64,000 nucleotides of DNA from Poriferisodalis sp965204195 (lineage in GTDB: Bacteria; Actinomycetota; Acidimicrobiia; Acidimicrobiales; Poriferisodalaceae): contig NZ_OZ241975.1 in assembly GCF_965204195.1 (NCBI RefSeq), positions 2,108,001 through 2,172,000 of the forward strand, in the 5' to 3' direction. A program made the translations under genes and the position numbers. Each line of letters opens with the position of its first letter. Within the stretch, counting starts at the first letter, position 1. The notes under the pieces are model-generated. The model was not told the origin of the DNA, searched no databases, and saw only the letters and a list, made by a program, of their open reading frames with translations. Below, piece after piece: positions 9,031-18,815 of this stretch.

Positions 9031-9737
9031 GACACCTCCCTCGCATATGGAATGGGCGCATGTGGAGCGAGCGCGATGGGAGCGGGTGCAAGCGGTGCGG
9101 GCGCAGGCCAAGCAGGTTCGTGCTGGGACGCGTGAGCGCATCGATTGCGTGCCTGCTCGCAGCCGCCGCCTGCGGTCTGCCCACCGATGACGCCCCCACT
9201 CACATCGAAGTGCCGGCAGGTGTGTTTCCCGACCGGAACGAACCGGTGGTGGGTGCCGAACCTGACACTCCCACCACGTCCCTGCACGCGGTCTATTTCC
9301 TGCGTGATGGCCTGCTCGTGGAACTCCAGCGGCCGCTGGCTGCCCCGGTTTTCCTCGACGCCCCGCTCAACAACCTGCTGGCTGGCCCGACACCGACCGA
9401 AGCCGAGAACGGGCTCGAGTCAGCGATCCCGGCGGGCACCGAAGTGGTCGACGTGCAGCTCCTGCGTAACAACGTCGTGTCGATCCACCTCAACGAGGTG
9501 TTCTTCGAAGTGGAAGGAGCGCAGCGAGTACGCGCCGTGGCGCAGCTGGTGCTCACCGCCTCGGCGCTCGCACGTGACAGCCAGGGCGTGCTGTTCTTTC
9601 TCGACGGGGTGGCGCAGTCGCTTCCCGATGGTGCCGGCACGATTGCTCAAGTGCGGCCTGGTGAACTGCCCCGAGTGCTGCGGGTTGACGACTTCAGCGA
9701 GCTCATGCCGCTGACCCCGCTTCGCTCGGTTTCCTAA
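9027..9737 (+). CDS. GerMN-domain lipoprotein (LpqB-like position)
   Basis: A 236-residue protein starting at GTG 9027 (GTGA overlap with the kinase). The N terminus is basic, then hydrophobic, and ends in LLAAAACG with Cys49 as probable lipidation site. The mature part is a single GerMN (sporulation/germination) domain, including NNLLAGPTPTEAENGLESAI and NNVVSIHLNEVF. In mycobacteria LpqB, a longer GerMN lipoprotein, is encoded after mtrAB and interacts with MtrB; here only the GerMN part is present. The stop overlaps the convergent trkH stop. Confidence 0.82.
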   Translation: MRHLPRIWNGRMWSERDGSGCKRCGRRPSRFVLGRVSASIACLLAAAACGLPTDDAPTHIEVPAGVFPDRNEPVVGAEPDTPTTSLHAVYFLRDGLLVELQRPLAAPVFLDAPLNNLLAGPTPTEAENGLESAIPAGTEVVDVQLLRNNVVSIHLNEVFFEVEGAQRVRAVAQLVLTASALARDSQGVLFFLDGVAQSLPDGAGTIAQVRPGELPRVLRVDDFSELMPLTPLRSVS

Positions 9738-11296
9738 GGGACCGGTCGGCGTGTGAGTCGGCGAGGTCCGCGTGTTGTGGTCGGCCGCTGGTAGCGCGAG
9801 CGGGTGCCAGCACGCACCGCCGCAACGAACATCAGCATTGTGGGGAACACCTCGAGTCGGCCGAACAGCATGAGCACCATCATCACCGGCCGCGACCCAC
9901 GTTCGAACGCCAGCGCCGAGTTCGTTGGCCCCGCCTCGCCCAGCGCCGGGCCGACGGTGCCGATGGCCGAGACCGCGCCGGAGAAACCTGTCTCGAGATC
10001 GTTGCCCAGCGCGGTCATCAACACGCCGCCCGCCAACGCGAGGCCCAGATACAGCAGCACGAAGCCCAGCGCCCGCGCCGCGACGTCCTCGGCCACGGTG
10101 GTATCGCCGAGGCGCATTGGCAGCACGGCTCTGCGATGGCGGGCACGGATGACCTCCCTGACCGCGTAGCGGGCCACGATCTGCAGGCGCAGCACCTTGA
10201 TGCCGCCCGCGGTGGAACCTGTCATGCCGCCGATCACAAACAGCGCCAGCAGCACGAGCTGAGCGGAAGGCGTCCAGAATTGCGCGTGGGTGTAGTCGGT
10301 CAGTCCGTAGCCGGTATTCGACCCCAGTGACGCTGCGTAGAACGCCGCCTCCCGGAGGTTGTCGCCAAGATCGAGCTTGCCCGAATTCAGCACCAGCAGG
10401 GCTACCGCGGCACCGCCGATGAGTCCCAAATACCAGCGCAGCTCCGAGTAGCTCCGTCGCTGCGACTTCGTGCGCGTGAGCAGGTGCCAATGGATCGAGA
10501 AGCTCGCGCCGCAGGTGATCATGCCGACGATCAACACCAGCTCGACGGCCACCGAGTCGAAGTAGTCGATCGAGTCCGAATGCGTCGAGAAGCCACCGGT
10601 TGCCACTGTGGTGAAAGCGTGCGCCACCGCGTCGAACAGGCTCGTTCCCGCTGCCAGCAGGGCGAGCGCGACCGCCAGCGTGAATCCTCCGTACAGCATC
10701 CACAGCCGTCGGGCAGTGGCGGCGATGCGCGGCGTGAACCGGTCAGCCGTCGGGCCGGGTGCCTCGTTGGCGATCAGCTCCAAGCCGCCCACCTTCAGTG
10801 CGGGCAGCACGCTCACGGCGAGCACGATCAAGCCCATGCCGCCGAACCATTGGGTCATGCTGCGGAAGAAGAGGACGCCGTGAGGAACGCCGTCGATGTC
10901 GGCCAGGATCGTGGCGCCCGTACAGGTGAACCCCGAGATGGACTCGAACAGTGCGTTGTCGGCCTCGCTCCAGCCGATCACGCCGCTGAACAGGTACGGC
11001 ATCGTTCCGGCTATCGATACCGCCAGCCATGCCCATGCCACCGCGGCAAACGCCAGCGGGGAATCCGCCCGGTCCGACGCCGTCGTGCTGCGGTACATGG
11101 CGCTGCCCACGCCTGCGGTGATCGCCGCGGAGGCCCCCAGCGCGAGCGCACCTCCGCCGCCGTCGATGAGCGCGACGACAGCAGAGATCGCCATGCCGAT
11201 CCCGACGAACATCAGTGCCACCCCGCTGATGTGCACTGGCGTGGACTCAAGGCGTGGACCAGCCCAGAGCGAGCGCAGACTGACGGAATCGCTCAT
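9734..11296 (-). CDS. trkH: TrkH-family potassium uptake protein (copy 1)
   Basis: A 520-residue integral membrane potassium transporter subunit. Four pore-loop regions are visible: SISGFTCTGATILADIDG, TTVATGGFSTHSDS, ASLGSNTGYGLTDYT and AIGTVGPALGEAG, each centred on the selectivity-filter glycine. ATG 11296 was chosen because it overlaps the stop of the second TrkH gene; longer frames would enter that gene. It is the third gene of a trkA-trkH-trkH operon. It should form a dimeric K+ channel-like transporter gated by TrkA. Confidence 0.92.
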   Translation of the reverse strand: MSDSVSLRSLWAGPRLESTPVHISGVALMFVGIGMAISAVVALIDGGGGALALGASAAITAGVGSAMYRSTTASDRADSPLAFAAVAWAWLAVSIAGTMPYLFSGVIGWSEADNALFESISGFTCTGATILADIDGVPHGVLFFRSMTQWFGGMGLIVLAVSVLPALKVGGLELIANEAPGPTADRFTPRIAATARRLWMLYGGFTLAVALALLAAGTSLFDAVAHAFTTVATGGFSTHSDSIDYFDSVAVELVLIVGMITCGASFSIHWHLLTRTKSQRRSYSELRWYLGLIGGAAVALLVLNSGKLDLGDNLREAAFYAASLGSNTGYGLTDYTHAQFWTPSAQLVLLALFVIGGMTGSTAGGIKVLRLQIVARYAVREVIRARHRRAVLPMRLGDTTVAEDVAARALGFVLLYLGLALAGGVLMTALGNDLETGFSGAVSAIGTVGPALGEAGPTNSALAFERGSRPVMMVLMLFGRLEVFPTMLMFVAAVRAGTRSRYQRPTTTRGPRRLTRRPVP

Positions 11297-12993
11297 CGCA
11301 CTCTCACGCCGTGAGGCCGGCGCCGGCGCCACTGCCCGTGCCGAACCGCAGCCACCGCCGGATAGGCCGCAACACTCAGCGCCACAGCAGCGGCAGTCAC
11401 CGACATGCGCCCGCACAGCATCAGCAGCCCCGCCGTGATGTGCCCCAGCCAGTTGAGCGCGGTCAAGTGCCCGGTTGAGCCCACGGCGGCCACGTTCCCG
11501 CTCGGATCGACCGCGGCCATGGCGGGACCGACGTTCGACAGCGTCGACACGGCGTAGGTCAGCGCTTCGACAATGTCGAGTCCGCTGGCACCCAGCACGA
11601 TGGAGGCAGGGATGATCAGCAGTGCTGCAAGCAGCAGCTCGCCGGTGATGCGGCTGATCGTCGTTTCGGAGATGGTCGAGCGACCCAGGCGCAGCCGCTC
11701 GGCCAGCGACGGGTAGATGGCACGGCGCAGCTCGCGCCCGATGAACGAAGCGAGCGTCAGCAGGCGTACCACCTTGAAGCCGCCGGCCATCGACGCGCTC
11801 ATGCCGCCGATCAGCATGAGCACCATCAGCATTGCCCGGCCGCCGACCGACAGCTCGAAGACAGAAATGGTGCCTTCGAAGCCCGTCGTCGAGATTGCCG
11901 ACACGACGGAGAAGAGCGACCCACGGACGTGTTCGTGATCGAAGACGTGCATGATTTCGAAGTTGTCGGGAGTCCACAGCGCCACCGCCACCGTGGCGAA
12001 GACGATCAGCGCGAGGTACAGACGGAACTCGTAGCTGCGAATGAACCGGGCCGGGTCACGGCGCCGGATCGCCAGGAACATGAGCGGCAGGCTCACGCCG
12101 CCCGCCGCCATGCCGAAGATCGCCACCCACTCAATGGCTGCCGAGTCGAATGCGCCCAGCGAGGCTGCCTGGGTGGAGAAGCCGCCGGTCGAGGCCGTGG
12201 TCAGCGCATGCAGCCCGCTTTGCAGCAGCGGCATGTCAGCCACCGCATAGCCGACCGCAACCAGCACGGTGAGCGCGCCGTACAGCAGCAGGAGGCGACC
12301 CATCGTGCCGGCGCTGCGGGGTGCCAGCCTGCGAGCCGACCGGGTCGCCACTCCCCCGTCGGTGTCCAAGCCGCCGACGCCGAGATGGGGCAGCACGCGG
12401 ACGAGCACGACGATGAATGCTGCCCCGCCCAACCACTGCCCCACCGCTCGCAATGCCAGCATCCCGCCGCCGAGATCCAGCATCCCGCTGCCAGGGTCGG
12501 CTTCTGGGATCGTCGTGCTGTTGGTGCCGGTCACCGTTGCGGCAGCCTCTGCGAATGCCGTCGCAAACGCGGTGGGCTCCACTGCACCGGTTGCGAGGTG
12601 AGCGATCGCGATGGCGGCGACCGCCGCGAACGATCCAAGCACCAGCGCCGTCAGGGTCTGGCGCTCGGTGATGCGCCGCTCGAACCGGCACAGTCGCAGG
12701 AGGCCTAGGGCCAACAGCGCGACGGCAGCTCCCGCGGCCAGCAGCGGGATTGAGTCAGTCCCGAACTCCCGGCTCGCAGCAACCCGTCCGCCGAACAGCC
12801 AGTCGAACACGGCGCAGGCCGCAAACACGGGCGCGGCGGCGGCCAGCACGACCAGGGCTGTGATGGCAAGAGTCGATTCGTACGGTCCGCGAGCCCACCT
12901 GTGCAGCAGGCCATCGGCGGCCCGCACCGCTCGCACCACCAGACGGCGAAGCCTCTCGCGCTCTCGAGCCCGGCGAGCCGGACGGGGTGTCAC
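11293..12993 (-). CDS. trkH: TrkH-family potassium uptake protein (copy 2, divergent)
   Basis: A 566-residue second TrkH, with an extra basic N-terminal segment (about 45 residues rich in Arg) before the first helix. Pore regions are VTGTNSTTIPEAD, TTASTGGFSTQAAS, VSAISTTGFEGT and VSTLSNVGPAMAAVD. The first loop (TGTNST) departs from the usual TGAT type, which may alter ion selectivity or permit pairing with copy 1. It lies between trkA and the other trkH with four-base overlaps on both sides. Whether the two TrkH form homo- or heterodimers cannot be decided here. Confidence 0.9.
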   Translation of the reverse strand: MTPRPARRARERERLRRLVVRAVRAADGLLHRWARGPYESTLAITALVVLAAAAPVFAACAVFDWLFGGRVAASREFGTDSIPLLAAGAAVALLALGLLRLCRFERRITERQTLTALVLGSFAAVAAIAIAHLATGAVEPTAFATAFAEAAATVTGTNSTTIPEADPGSGMLDLGGGMLALRAVGQWLGGAAFIVVLVRVLPHLGVGGLDTDGGVATRSARRLAPRSAGTMGRLLLLYGALTVLVAVGYAVADMPLLQSGLHALTTASTGGFSTQAASLGAFDSAAIEWVAIFGMAAGGVSLPLMFLAIRRRDPARFIRSYEFRLYLALIVFATVAVALWTPDNFEIMHVFDHEHVRGSLFSVVSAISTTGFEGTISVFELSVGGRAMLMVLMLIGGMSASMAGGFKVVRLLTLASFIGRELRRAIYPSLAERLRLGRSTISETTISRITGELLLAALLIIPASIVLGASGLDIVEALTYAVSTLSNVGPAMAAVDPSGNVAAVGSTGHLTALNWLGHITAGLLMLCGRMSVTAAAVALSVAAYPAVAAVRHGQWRRRRPHGVRVR

Positions 12994-14333
12994 CGAAAGG
13001 CCTGCTTGACCTCGTCCACGCAGTCAGGCGTCACAAAGGCGACCACGTGGTCCCGCGCCCTCAGCTCGCTCCGGCCCCGGGCAATGCGGGCCTTGCCATC
13101 CCGCACGATCGCTGCGAGCAGCATCTGGCCGGGCAGGTGAAGTTCGCGCACGAACGAGCCATCGGCGCTCGAACCCGCACCCACTTCGAATTCGAGTACT
13201 TCGACGTCGCCTTCGAGGAAGGTCGCCACGGCAGTGACATCGCCCCGGACCATCCGCAGGACCATGTTGGCGCTGGCTGTGCGGGGCGACAGCGCCGCGT
13301 CGATGCCCACCTGCTCCAGCAGCGGCAGCAAGGACAGGCGATGCACGACGGCGATGGTCTCGGTAGCCCCTTCGGACTTGGCATACAGGCAGGCCAAGAC
13401 GTTGGCATCGTCTTCTCCGGTCACCGCCACTACAGAGTCGAAGCTGCCGACGCCCTCGCGTGCGAGCACGTCGATGTCGGTGATGTCGCCATGCAGCACG
13501 AGCGCGCCTGCATGGCGCTCGCTCAGCTCGAGGCAGCGCTCATGGTCCTGCTCGATGATGACGACCTCGATGTGACGTTCGAGCAGCCGGCCGGCCAGCA
13601 AGCCGGCCGTGCGCCCCCCGCCCAGGATCATCACGCGGCGCACGGCTGAGCGGCTCAGCCCCATGATCTCCATGAGCTCACGTCGCCCCTGGCGCCGGCA
13701 CACCACTCTGAGCAAGTCGTGCGGCTGCAGCGTGGTCTCGCGGCGCATGACGGTGACCTCGCCGCCTCGCGACAGCGCGCCGAAGATGAAATCCCATTCC
13801 GGCTCGTAGTACGCGCCGATCTCGGCCATGGTCTTGCCGACCAGCGGGGCGTCTTCCGCCAGGCGCGCACCCACCACCAGCACCTCACCGTTCGCGAGCT
13901 CGTTGATGTCGGACACACCGTGGTACACGAGCAAGTCCATGATGGCGTCGGCGGTTTGCTCATCGGGGTCGAGCACCAGATCGACGCCGATTGCGTTTCG
14001 CAGGCTGCGACCTGGCATGCCGCGCAAGTCGCCGTCCTGCAGCCGTGCGACGGTCGCTGGAACGCCTTCCTGCTTCGCCTGCATGCACACGAGGAGGTTG
14101 ACTTCGTCGGAATCGGTGACGGCCACCACGACCTCGGCGCGATCAAGGCCGGCTTCGGTCAGCACGGTGGGATTGGTGCCGCTCCCGCTGACGGTGAGCA
14201 GGTCGACCTCGGAGGCGAGCGCGTCGAGACGCCGCGAGTGTTGGTCGATGACGATCACATCGTTGCCCTCACGGCTGAGGCGCCCGGCGATGTAGCTTCC
14301 GACCTCGCCGGCCCCCACCACGAGAATCCTCAC
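12990..14333 (-). CDS. trkA: TrkA, cytoplasmic NAD-binding regulator of K+ uptake
   Basis: A 447-residue protein with two tandem RCK units, the usual TrkA length. The first Rossmann motif is RILVVGAGEVGSYIAGRL at the N terminus; the second is RRVMILGGGRTAGLLAGRL near residue 225. Each is followed by a TrkA-C domain. GTG 14333 is the start that gives the canonical N terminus. First gene of the trkA-trkH-trkH operon, 60 bases from the divergent glpK. It binds NAD(H)/ATP and gates TrkH. Confidence 0.93.
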   Translation of the reverse strand: MRILVVGAGEVGSYIAGRLSREGNDVIVIDQHSRRLDALASEVDLLTVSGSGTNPTVLTEAGLDRAEVVVAVTDSDEVNLLVCMQAKQEGVPATVARLQDGDLRGMPGRSLRNAIGVDLVLDPDEQTADAIMDLLVYHGVSDINELANGEVLVVGARLAEDAPLVGKTMAEIGAYYEPEWDFIFGALSRGGEVTVMRRETTLQPHDLLRVVCRRQGRRELMEIMGLSRSAVRRVMILGGGRTAGLLAGRLLERHIEVVIIEQDHERCLELSERHAGALVLHGDITDIDVLAREGVGSFDSVVAVTGEDDANVLACLYAKSEGATETIAVVHRLSLLPLLEQVGIDAALSPRTASANMVLRMVRGDVTAVATFLEGDVEVLEFEVGAGSSADGSFVRELHLPGQMLLAAIVRDGKARIARGRSELRARDHVVAFVTPDCVDEVKQAFR

Positions 14334-14392
14334 AATGGGCGACCCTACTTCGGGCCACTGGAAAGAGAAGTCATCATGACGCGGGAGGCTCC

Positions 14393-15898
14393 ATGGCGCT
14401 CGTGATAGCGATCGATGCAGGCACCACCGGCGTGCGTTCGATGGCGGTGGACGAGACCGGCGCGGAGGTGGCCTACGCCTACCGGTCGTTCCCCCAGCAT
14501 TATCCGGCTCCCGGCCTGGTCGAGCATGACCCCAACGAGATCTGGGATGCCACGGTCGCCACCCTCGAAGAGCTCTGCGCCAGCCTCCGGGCACTCGAAG
14601 ACGGGCAGATTCCCGAAGTTGCGGCGATTGGCATCACCAACCAGCGCGAGACCGTCGTGGCGTGGGATCGTCATTCATCGCAGCCGCTTGCACGGGCCCT
14701 TGTCTGGCAGGACGTGCGCACGGCGTCGCGTTGCACCGCACTGCAGGCCGCCGGTCATCTGCCAGAGGTCCGGCAGCGAACTGGCCTCGTACTCAGCCCC
14801 TATTTCAGCGGCACCAAAGCCGAGTGGCTGTTGCGCCATGGTGGCGTGCCGGTGAGCCCGGATCTCGCCTTGGGGACTGTCGACAGCTGGCTGATGTGGA
14901 AGCTCAGCGGCGGAGCCGCGTTCGTCACCGATCCGACGAATGCCTCGCGGACGCTGCTCTATGACATCAACGACGGTGATTGGTCGGCGCCGATGTGCGA
15001 TCTGCTGTCAGTGCCGATGGCCGCGCTGGCCGAGGTGCGACCGTCAGCAGGCCGGTTCTGCCTGACGGCGGATACGACTGCCCTGGGGCCGGGAATCGCC
15101 GTCAGCGGTGTCGCGGGAGACCAGCAGGCTGCGCTGTTCGGCCAGGGCTGCCACACCGTCGGGATGGCAAAGAACACCTACGGAACGGGCTCGTTCGTCT
15201 TGATGAATGTCGGGAACCACTGCCCCGAACCGGTCGACGGGTTGCTCACGACGGTGGCTTGGGATCTCGGGTCTGGACCCACGTTCGCGCTGGAGGGCTC
15301 GATCTTCGCGACGGGCTCTGCCGTGGGCTGGCTCACCGACATCTTGGACGGGGCTGCGGACGCCGCAGCGATCGAGATGCTGGCGAGAAGCGTGCCCGAC
15401 AGCGCTGGCGTGGTGGTGGTGCCGGCGTTCGCCGGCCTCGGCAGTCCGTGGTGGGATCCGACAGCGCGGGGGGCAATCATGGGCCTCACGTTTGCGTCCA
15501 CGCCGGCGCACATCGCGCGGGCCACGATCGAATCCATGGCGCTGCAGACCCGCGACGTCGTCGAGACGATGAGTGCAGCTGCGGGGCGCAAGATCGCCGA
15601 ACTCAGGATCGACGGCGGTGCAGCGGTGAACAACATGCTGTGCAGCATCCAGGCCGACCAGCTGGGCGCGCCGGTGAGCCGACCGATGGTGACCGAAACC
15701 ACGGCCTTGGGGGCGGCGATGCTGGCCGGGCTGGCGGAAGGCGTGTGGTCGTCCCCTGCCGAAGCAGCGTCGGTGTGGCGGCTGGACCGGCGCTTCGAGC
15801 CGTCAGGCGATCAAGCCGAAGCTGACCGACTTCATGCGCTGTGGCGACAAGCACTCGAACGGACGCTGCACTGGTCGGCGGATGAACTCAATCAGTAA
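14393..15898 (+). CDS. glpK: Glycerol kinase
   Basis: A 501-residue FGGY-family kinase that phosphorylates glycerol to sn-glycerol 3-phosphate. Motifs: phosphate-1 IAIDAGTTGVRSMAVDETG, substrate region GITNQRET (Arg-Glu contacts with glycerol), NTYGTGSFVLMN, and ELRIDGGAAVNNMLCSIQAD in the C-terminal lobe. The start ATG 14393 follows GGGAGG by about four bases. No glycerol facilitator or glpD is adjacent. It converges on the aminotransferase with three bases between the stops. Confidence 0.93.
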   Translation: MALVIAIDAGTTGVRSMAVDETGAEVAYAYRSFPQHYPAPGLVEHDPNEIWDATVATLEELCASLRALEDGQIPEVAAIGITNQRETVVAWDRHSSQPLARALVWQDVRTASRCTALQAAGHLPEVRQRTGLVLSPYFSGTKAEWLLRHGGVPVSPDLALGTVDSWLMWKLSGGAAFVTDPTNASRTLLYDINDGDWSAPMCDLLSVPMAALAEVRPSAGRFCLTADTTALGPGIAVSGVAGDQQAALFGQGCHTVGMAKNTYGTGSFVLMNVGNHCPEPVDGLLTTVAWDLGSGPTFALEGSIFATGSAVGWLTDILDGAADAAAIEMLARSVPDSAGVVVVPAFAGLGSPWWDPTARGAIMGLTFASTPAHIARATIESMALQTRDVVETMSAAAGRKIAELRIDGGAAVNNMLCSIQADQLGAPVSRPMVTETTALGAAMLAGLAEGVWSSPAEAASVWRLDRRFEPSGDQAEADRLHALWRQALERTLHWSADELNQ

Positions 15899-15901
15899 GC
15901 G

Positions 15902-17086
15902 TCACTCGGGCTGTGTCAGTTGGTCGAGGGCACCTCGGAGCTGGCTGATGGCCTGGCGGATCCGATGCTCGTTCTCGACCAGCGCGAAGCGCACGTGCCC
16001 CTCGCCGCCCGGGCCGAAACCGATGCCAGGTGAAAGCGCGACGTTCGCCTCGGACACGAGCAGCTTGCAGAAGTCGACCGACCCCATGTGCCGGTACGGC
16101 TCGGGGATCTTGGCCCATGCGAACATCGTTCCCTTCGGCGGTGCGAGTTCCCAGCCGATGCGGCCCAGCCCGCGCACCAAGACATCTCGCCGGTTGCGGT
16201 AGGTATCGCGTACCTCACGGGGATAGTCCTGGTCTTCATTCATGACCACCGTGGCAGCGATCTGAATGGGCTGGAACGTGCCGTAGTCGAGATAGCTCTT
16301 CAGCTTGGCAAGCGCCGCTATCACCTCGGCGTTGCCCACGCAGAACGCAACCCGCCAGCCCGCCATGGAGAACGACTTCGTGAGGCTGTAAAACTCGACA
16401 GCCACGTCCTTCGCACCCTCAGCCTGCAGGATCGACGGCGGTTCGTAGCCGTCGAAACCCAAGTCTGCGTACGCAAAGTCGTGAACGAGCAACACTTCAC
16501 GTTCGCGTGCGAAGTCCACGATGCGCTGCATGAACTCCAGATCGACGCAGGCGGTGGTGGGGTTGTGCGGGAACGACAGCACGATCACCCGTGGCCGCGG
16601 CCAGGAGTATTCGAAACGCTCTACCAGACGCTCGAAGAAGGTGTCGCCGGTGTCGAGCGGCACCTCTCGCACGCTCGCGCCAGTGAAGAGCGGGCCGAAG
16701 ATATGAATCGGGTAGGACGGCGCTGGCACGAGACAAGCATCTCCGGGCGCCAGCAAGGTCCACATCAAGTGCGAGAAGCCCTCCTTCGCACCGATTGTGT
16801 TGATGATCTCGGTGTCGGGATCGAGCTCGACGTTCCATTTGCGCCGGTACAGGTCGCCCACTGCGCCGCGCAGCTTCGGAATGCCCCGGCTGGCGGAGTA
16901 CCGGTGGTTGCGGGAATTGAGAGCAGCCTCCGCCAGCTTCTTCACGGCACGCTCGGGCGACGGTAAGTCGGGATTGCCGAAGCCCAGGTCGATGACATCA
17001 GCGCCGGCGCGCCGACGCTCGATCTTCAGCGTGTCGATGATGGTGAACACATACGGCGGCAGGCCACCGATCCGGCGGAATTCCAT
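15902..17086 (-). CDS. alaC: AlaC-like class I/II aminotransferase
   Basis: A 394-residue PLP-dependent fold-type I aminotransferase. The Schiff-base lysine is Lys237 in SLTKSFSMAGWR, with HNPTTACVD, DFAYADLGFDG and the C-terminal Arg context GHVRFALVENEHRIRQA. The N terminus MEFRRIGGLPPYVF is typical of the AlaC/YfdZ group (glutamate-pyruvate aminotransferase). ATG 17086 is chosen because the conserved N terminus begins there; the frame remains open upstream without family similarity. It probably makes alanine; methionine- or lysine-pathway relatives cannot be excluded. Confidence 0.88.
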   Translation of the reverse strand: MEFRRIGGLPPYVFTIIDTLKIERRRAGADVIDLGFGNPDLPSPERAVKKLAEAALNSRNHRYSASRGIPKLRGAVGDLYRRKWNVELDPDTEIINTIGAKEGFSHLMWTLLAPGDACLVPAPSYPIHIFGPLFTGASVREVPLDTGDTFFERLVERFEYSWPRPRVIVLSFPHNPTTACVDLEFMQRIVDFAREREVLLVHDFAYADLGFDGYEPPSILQAEGAKDVAVEFYSLTKSFSMAGWRVAFCVGNAEVIAALAKLKSYLDYGTFQPIQIAATVVMNEDQDYPREVRDTYRNRRDVLVRGLGRIGWELAPPKGTMFAWAKIPEPYRHMGSVDFCKLLVSEANVALSPGIGFGPGGEGHVRFALVENEHRIRQAISQLRGALDQLTQPE

Positions 17087-17111
17087 GACGCTGGCGGCGA
17101 CCCTCGGCGCC

Positions 17112-17564
17112 TTAGCTCGCCGGGCCCGATTCGAGACGCGCCGCGAAGTCGGCCAGCGCGGTATGTGCGATGCGCCGTTCGGCGCGGCGCTTGACGAAAC
17201 CGGGAAGCGGCACTGCCAGTTCCAAGGCGAGCTGGTAGAGCACCTCGGTGCGACCGGGCTCCGCTGCCGGATTGAACTCATACCGGCCATCGAGCTGCTT
17301 GACGACATCGCCGTCGACGAGCTTCCACGAGAGGCGATGGGGTGCGCCTCCATGGTCGTAGGCGAGCGTGTATCTCGCAGACCGTCCCAATGCCTCGACG
17401 CGGAACGAGGCCTGCGCTGCTCGCCCCTCCGGATCGCTCTCGATCACCATCGCCGACGAGACGTCGGTTGCCCATTCGGGGTACTGCTCGATGTCGGAGA
17501 TCAGCGCATAGCAGTCTTCAGGCGACGCGGTCACGACCGTGGTCATCGTCATCTCGTCGATCAT
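17112..17564 (-). CDS. SRPBCC / polyketide cyclase-like lipid-binding fold protein
   Basis: About 150 residues with the START/SRPBCC helix-grip signature TTVVTASPEDCYALISDIEQ at the N terminus, WATDVSSAMVIESD, and a C-terminal long helix (GFVKRRAERRIAHTALADFA). Such proteins bind hydrophobic ligands or act as coenzyme-Q-binding (COQ10-like) factors; ligand unknown. The start is ambiguous between 17615, 17564 and 17552; 17564 is preferred for family length. It sits 25 bases upstream of the aminotransferase start and could share its transcript. Confidence 0.78.
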   Translation of the reverse strand: MIDEMTMTTVVTASPEDCYALISDIEQYPEWATDVSSAMVIESDPEGRAAQASFRVEALGRSARYTLAYDHGGAPHRLSWKLVDGDVVKQLDGRYEFNPAAEPGRTEVLYQLALELAVPLPGFVKRRAERRIAHTALADFAARLESGPAS

Positions 17565-17702
17565 CGTTGCGTGTTCTGTCCTGTGTGCTGGGTCCTGCGT
17601 GCTGACTGTTTCCATTGTCTCAGGATCGCGGCCGGCAGTGGCTCATATTGGCAGCATCTTCACGGTTCTGACATCCACTGCTCCCGCTGCCGCTGCCCGT
17701 TA

Positions 17703-18815
17703 TCAGGACAGGGCCGCTTCGAGCTTGGCTGCCAGCCCGTCGTAGGAGAACTGCTGCTCAGTCCATGCACGCGCCGCGGTGCCCATGTCTGCCCGTCGGC
17801 GCTCTGAGGACAACAGGTCATCGATGGCGGCGGCGACATCGCCCGCGTCCGCGGGCCGTTCCACCACCAGCCCAGTGCGACCGTGGTCTACCGCTTCGTG
17901 GCTGCCGCCTGATCGGCCCGCGACCGCAGGCACGCCGCATGCAGCGGCCTCGACGAACACAATGCCGAATCCCTCTTGCTCAAGTCCGGCCCACCTGCTG
18001 CGGCACGGCGCGGCAAAAACGTCACCCATGGCGATGAACAGCGGTACGTCGTCGCCGCTGATGCGGCCGCAGAACACGGCCGGCACGCCGAGGCGCTGGG
18101 CACGCCGCTCCAGCCGCCGCCGGTCGCGCCCAGCACCTGCAATCGCCAGCTGCAGCCCGGCATGGGTTGACCTCAGACGCGATACGGCGTCGATGACTGC
18201 ATCGAAGCCCTTGCGCGGGACCAACCTGCTCAGACAGACCACCAGCGGTCCCCCTTCCAGGCCGAACCTGCGGCGAGCACGCCGCCGGTCTTCGGCCGCG
18301 AGAGGCACAAACCTGTCGGTGTCAACCCCGGGGGGCACCTCAGTGACGGGCAGCTCACGAGATGCGCATCGCTCAGCTTCGCCGGCCGCGTACCCGCCGG
18401 CTGAGATCACGATGGAGGCATCTCGAAGCACCCGTGACAGAACAGCAGACAGGCCGGGCAATCGTGCCGGCACCGTCACCTCTGCACCGTGCAGCACCAC
18501 GCCGTACGGCACACCAAGCCGTGGTCCCAGCGCGCCAAGCGGCAACGCCGGGTCGAGCAGCACGATCTCGGCGCCGACCTCGTCGGCCAGGGTGCGGATC
18601 TGTGTGGCCAAGCCCGTATGCGGCAGCAGCACACGATCTCGGGTTCTCACGATCCGCATGGGTTGAGTGGCATCGAACGGGGCGGCGCCGCGGTGAGGTG
18701 TCGTGAGCACCGTGGTGGATTCGGGTGGCAGGCGGCGCCACAGCTCCCACAGGTAGCTCTGGATGCCGCCGACCTTCGGTGGGAAGTCATTGGTGACCAA
18801 GAGGTGACGGCGCAT
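17703..18815 (-). CDS. GT4-family glycosyltransferase, PimB-like
   Basis: A 370-residue GT-B glycosyltransferase. The N-terminal NDFPPKVGGIQSYLWEL is characteristic of the PimB'/mannosyltransferase group. The C-terminal half shows LSRLVPRKGFDAVIDAV and the nucleotide-sugar EX7E motif in QEGFGIVFVEAAACGVPAVA. Most likely it transfers mannose from GDP-mannose to a phosphatidylinositol mannoside at the inner membrane face; the acceptor is inferred from the family. Its ATG shares one base with the stop of queG (TGATG), so the pair is translationally coupled. Confidence 0.85.
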   Translation of the reverse strand: MRRHLLVTNDFPPKVGGIQSYLWELWRRLPPESTTVLTTPHRGAAPFDATQPMRIVRTRDRVLLPHTGLATQIRTLADEVGAEIVLLDPALPLGALGPRLGVPYGVVLHGAEVTVPARLPGLSAVLSRVLRDASIVISAGGYAAGEAERCASRELPVTEVPPGVDTDRFVPLAAEDRRRARRRFGLEGGPLVVCLSRLVPRKGFDAVIDAVSRLRSTHAGLQLAIAGAGRDRRRLERRAQRLGVPAVFCGRISGDDVPLFIAMGDVFAAPCRSRWAGLEQEGFGIVFVEAAACGVPAVAGRSGGSHEAVDHGRTGLVVERPADAGDVAAAIDDLLSSERRRADMGTAARAWTEQQFSYDGLAAKLEAALS

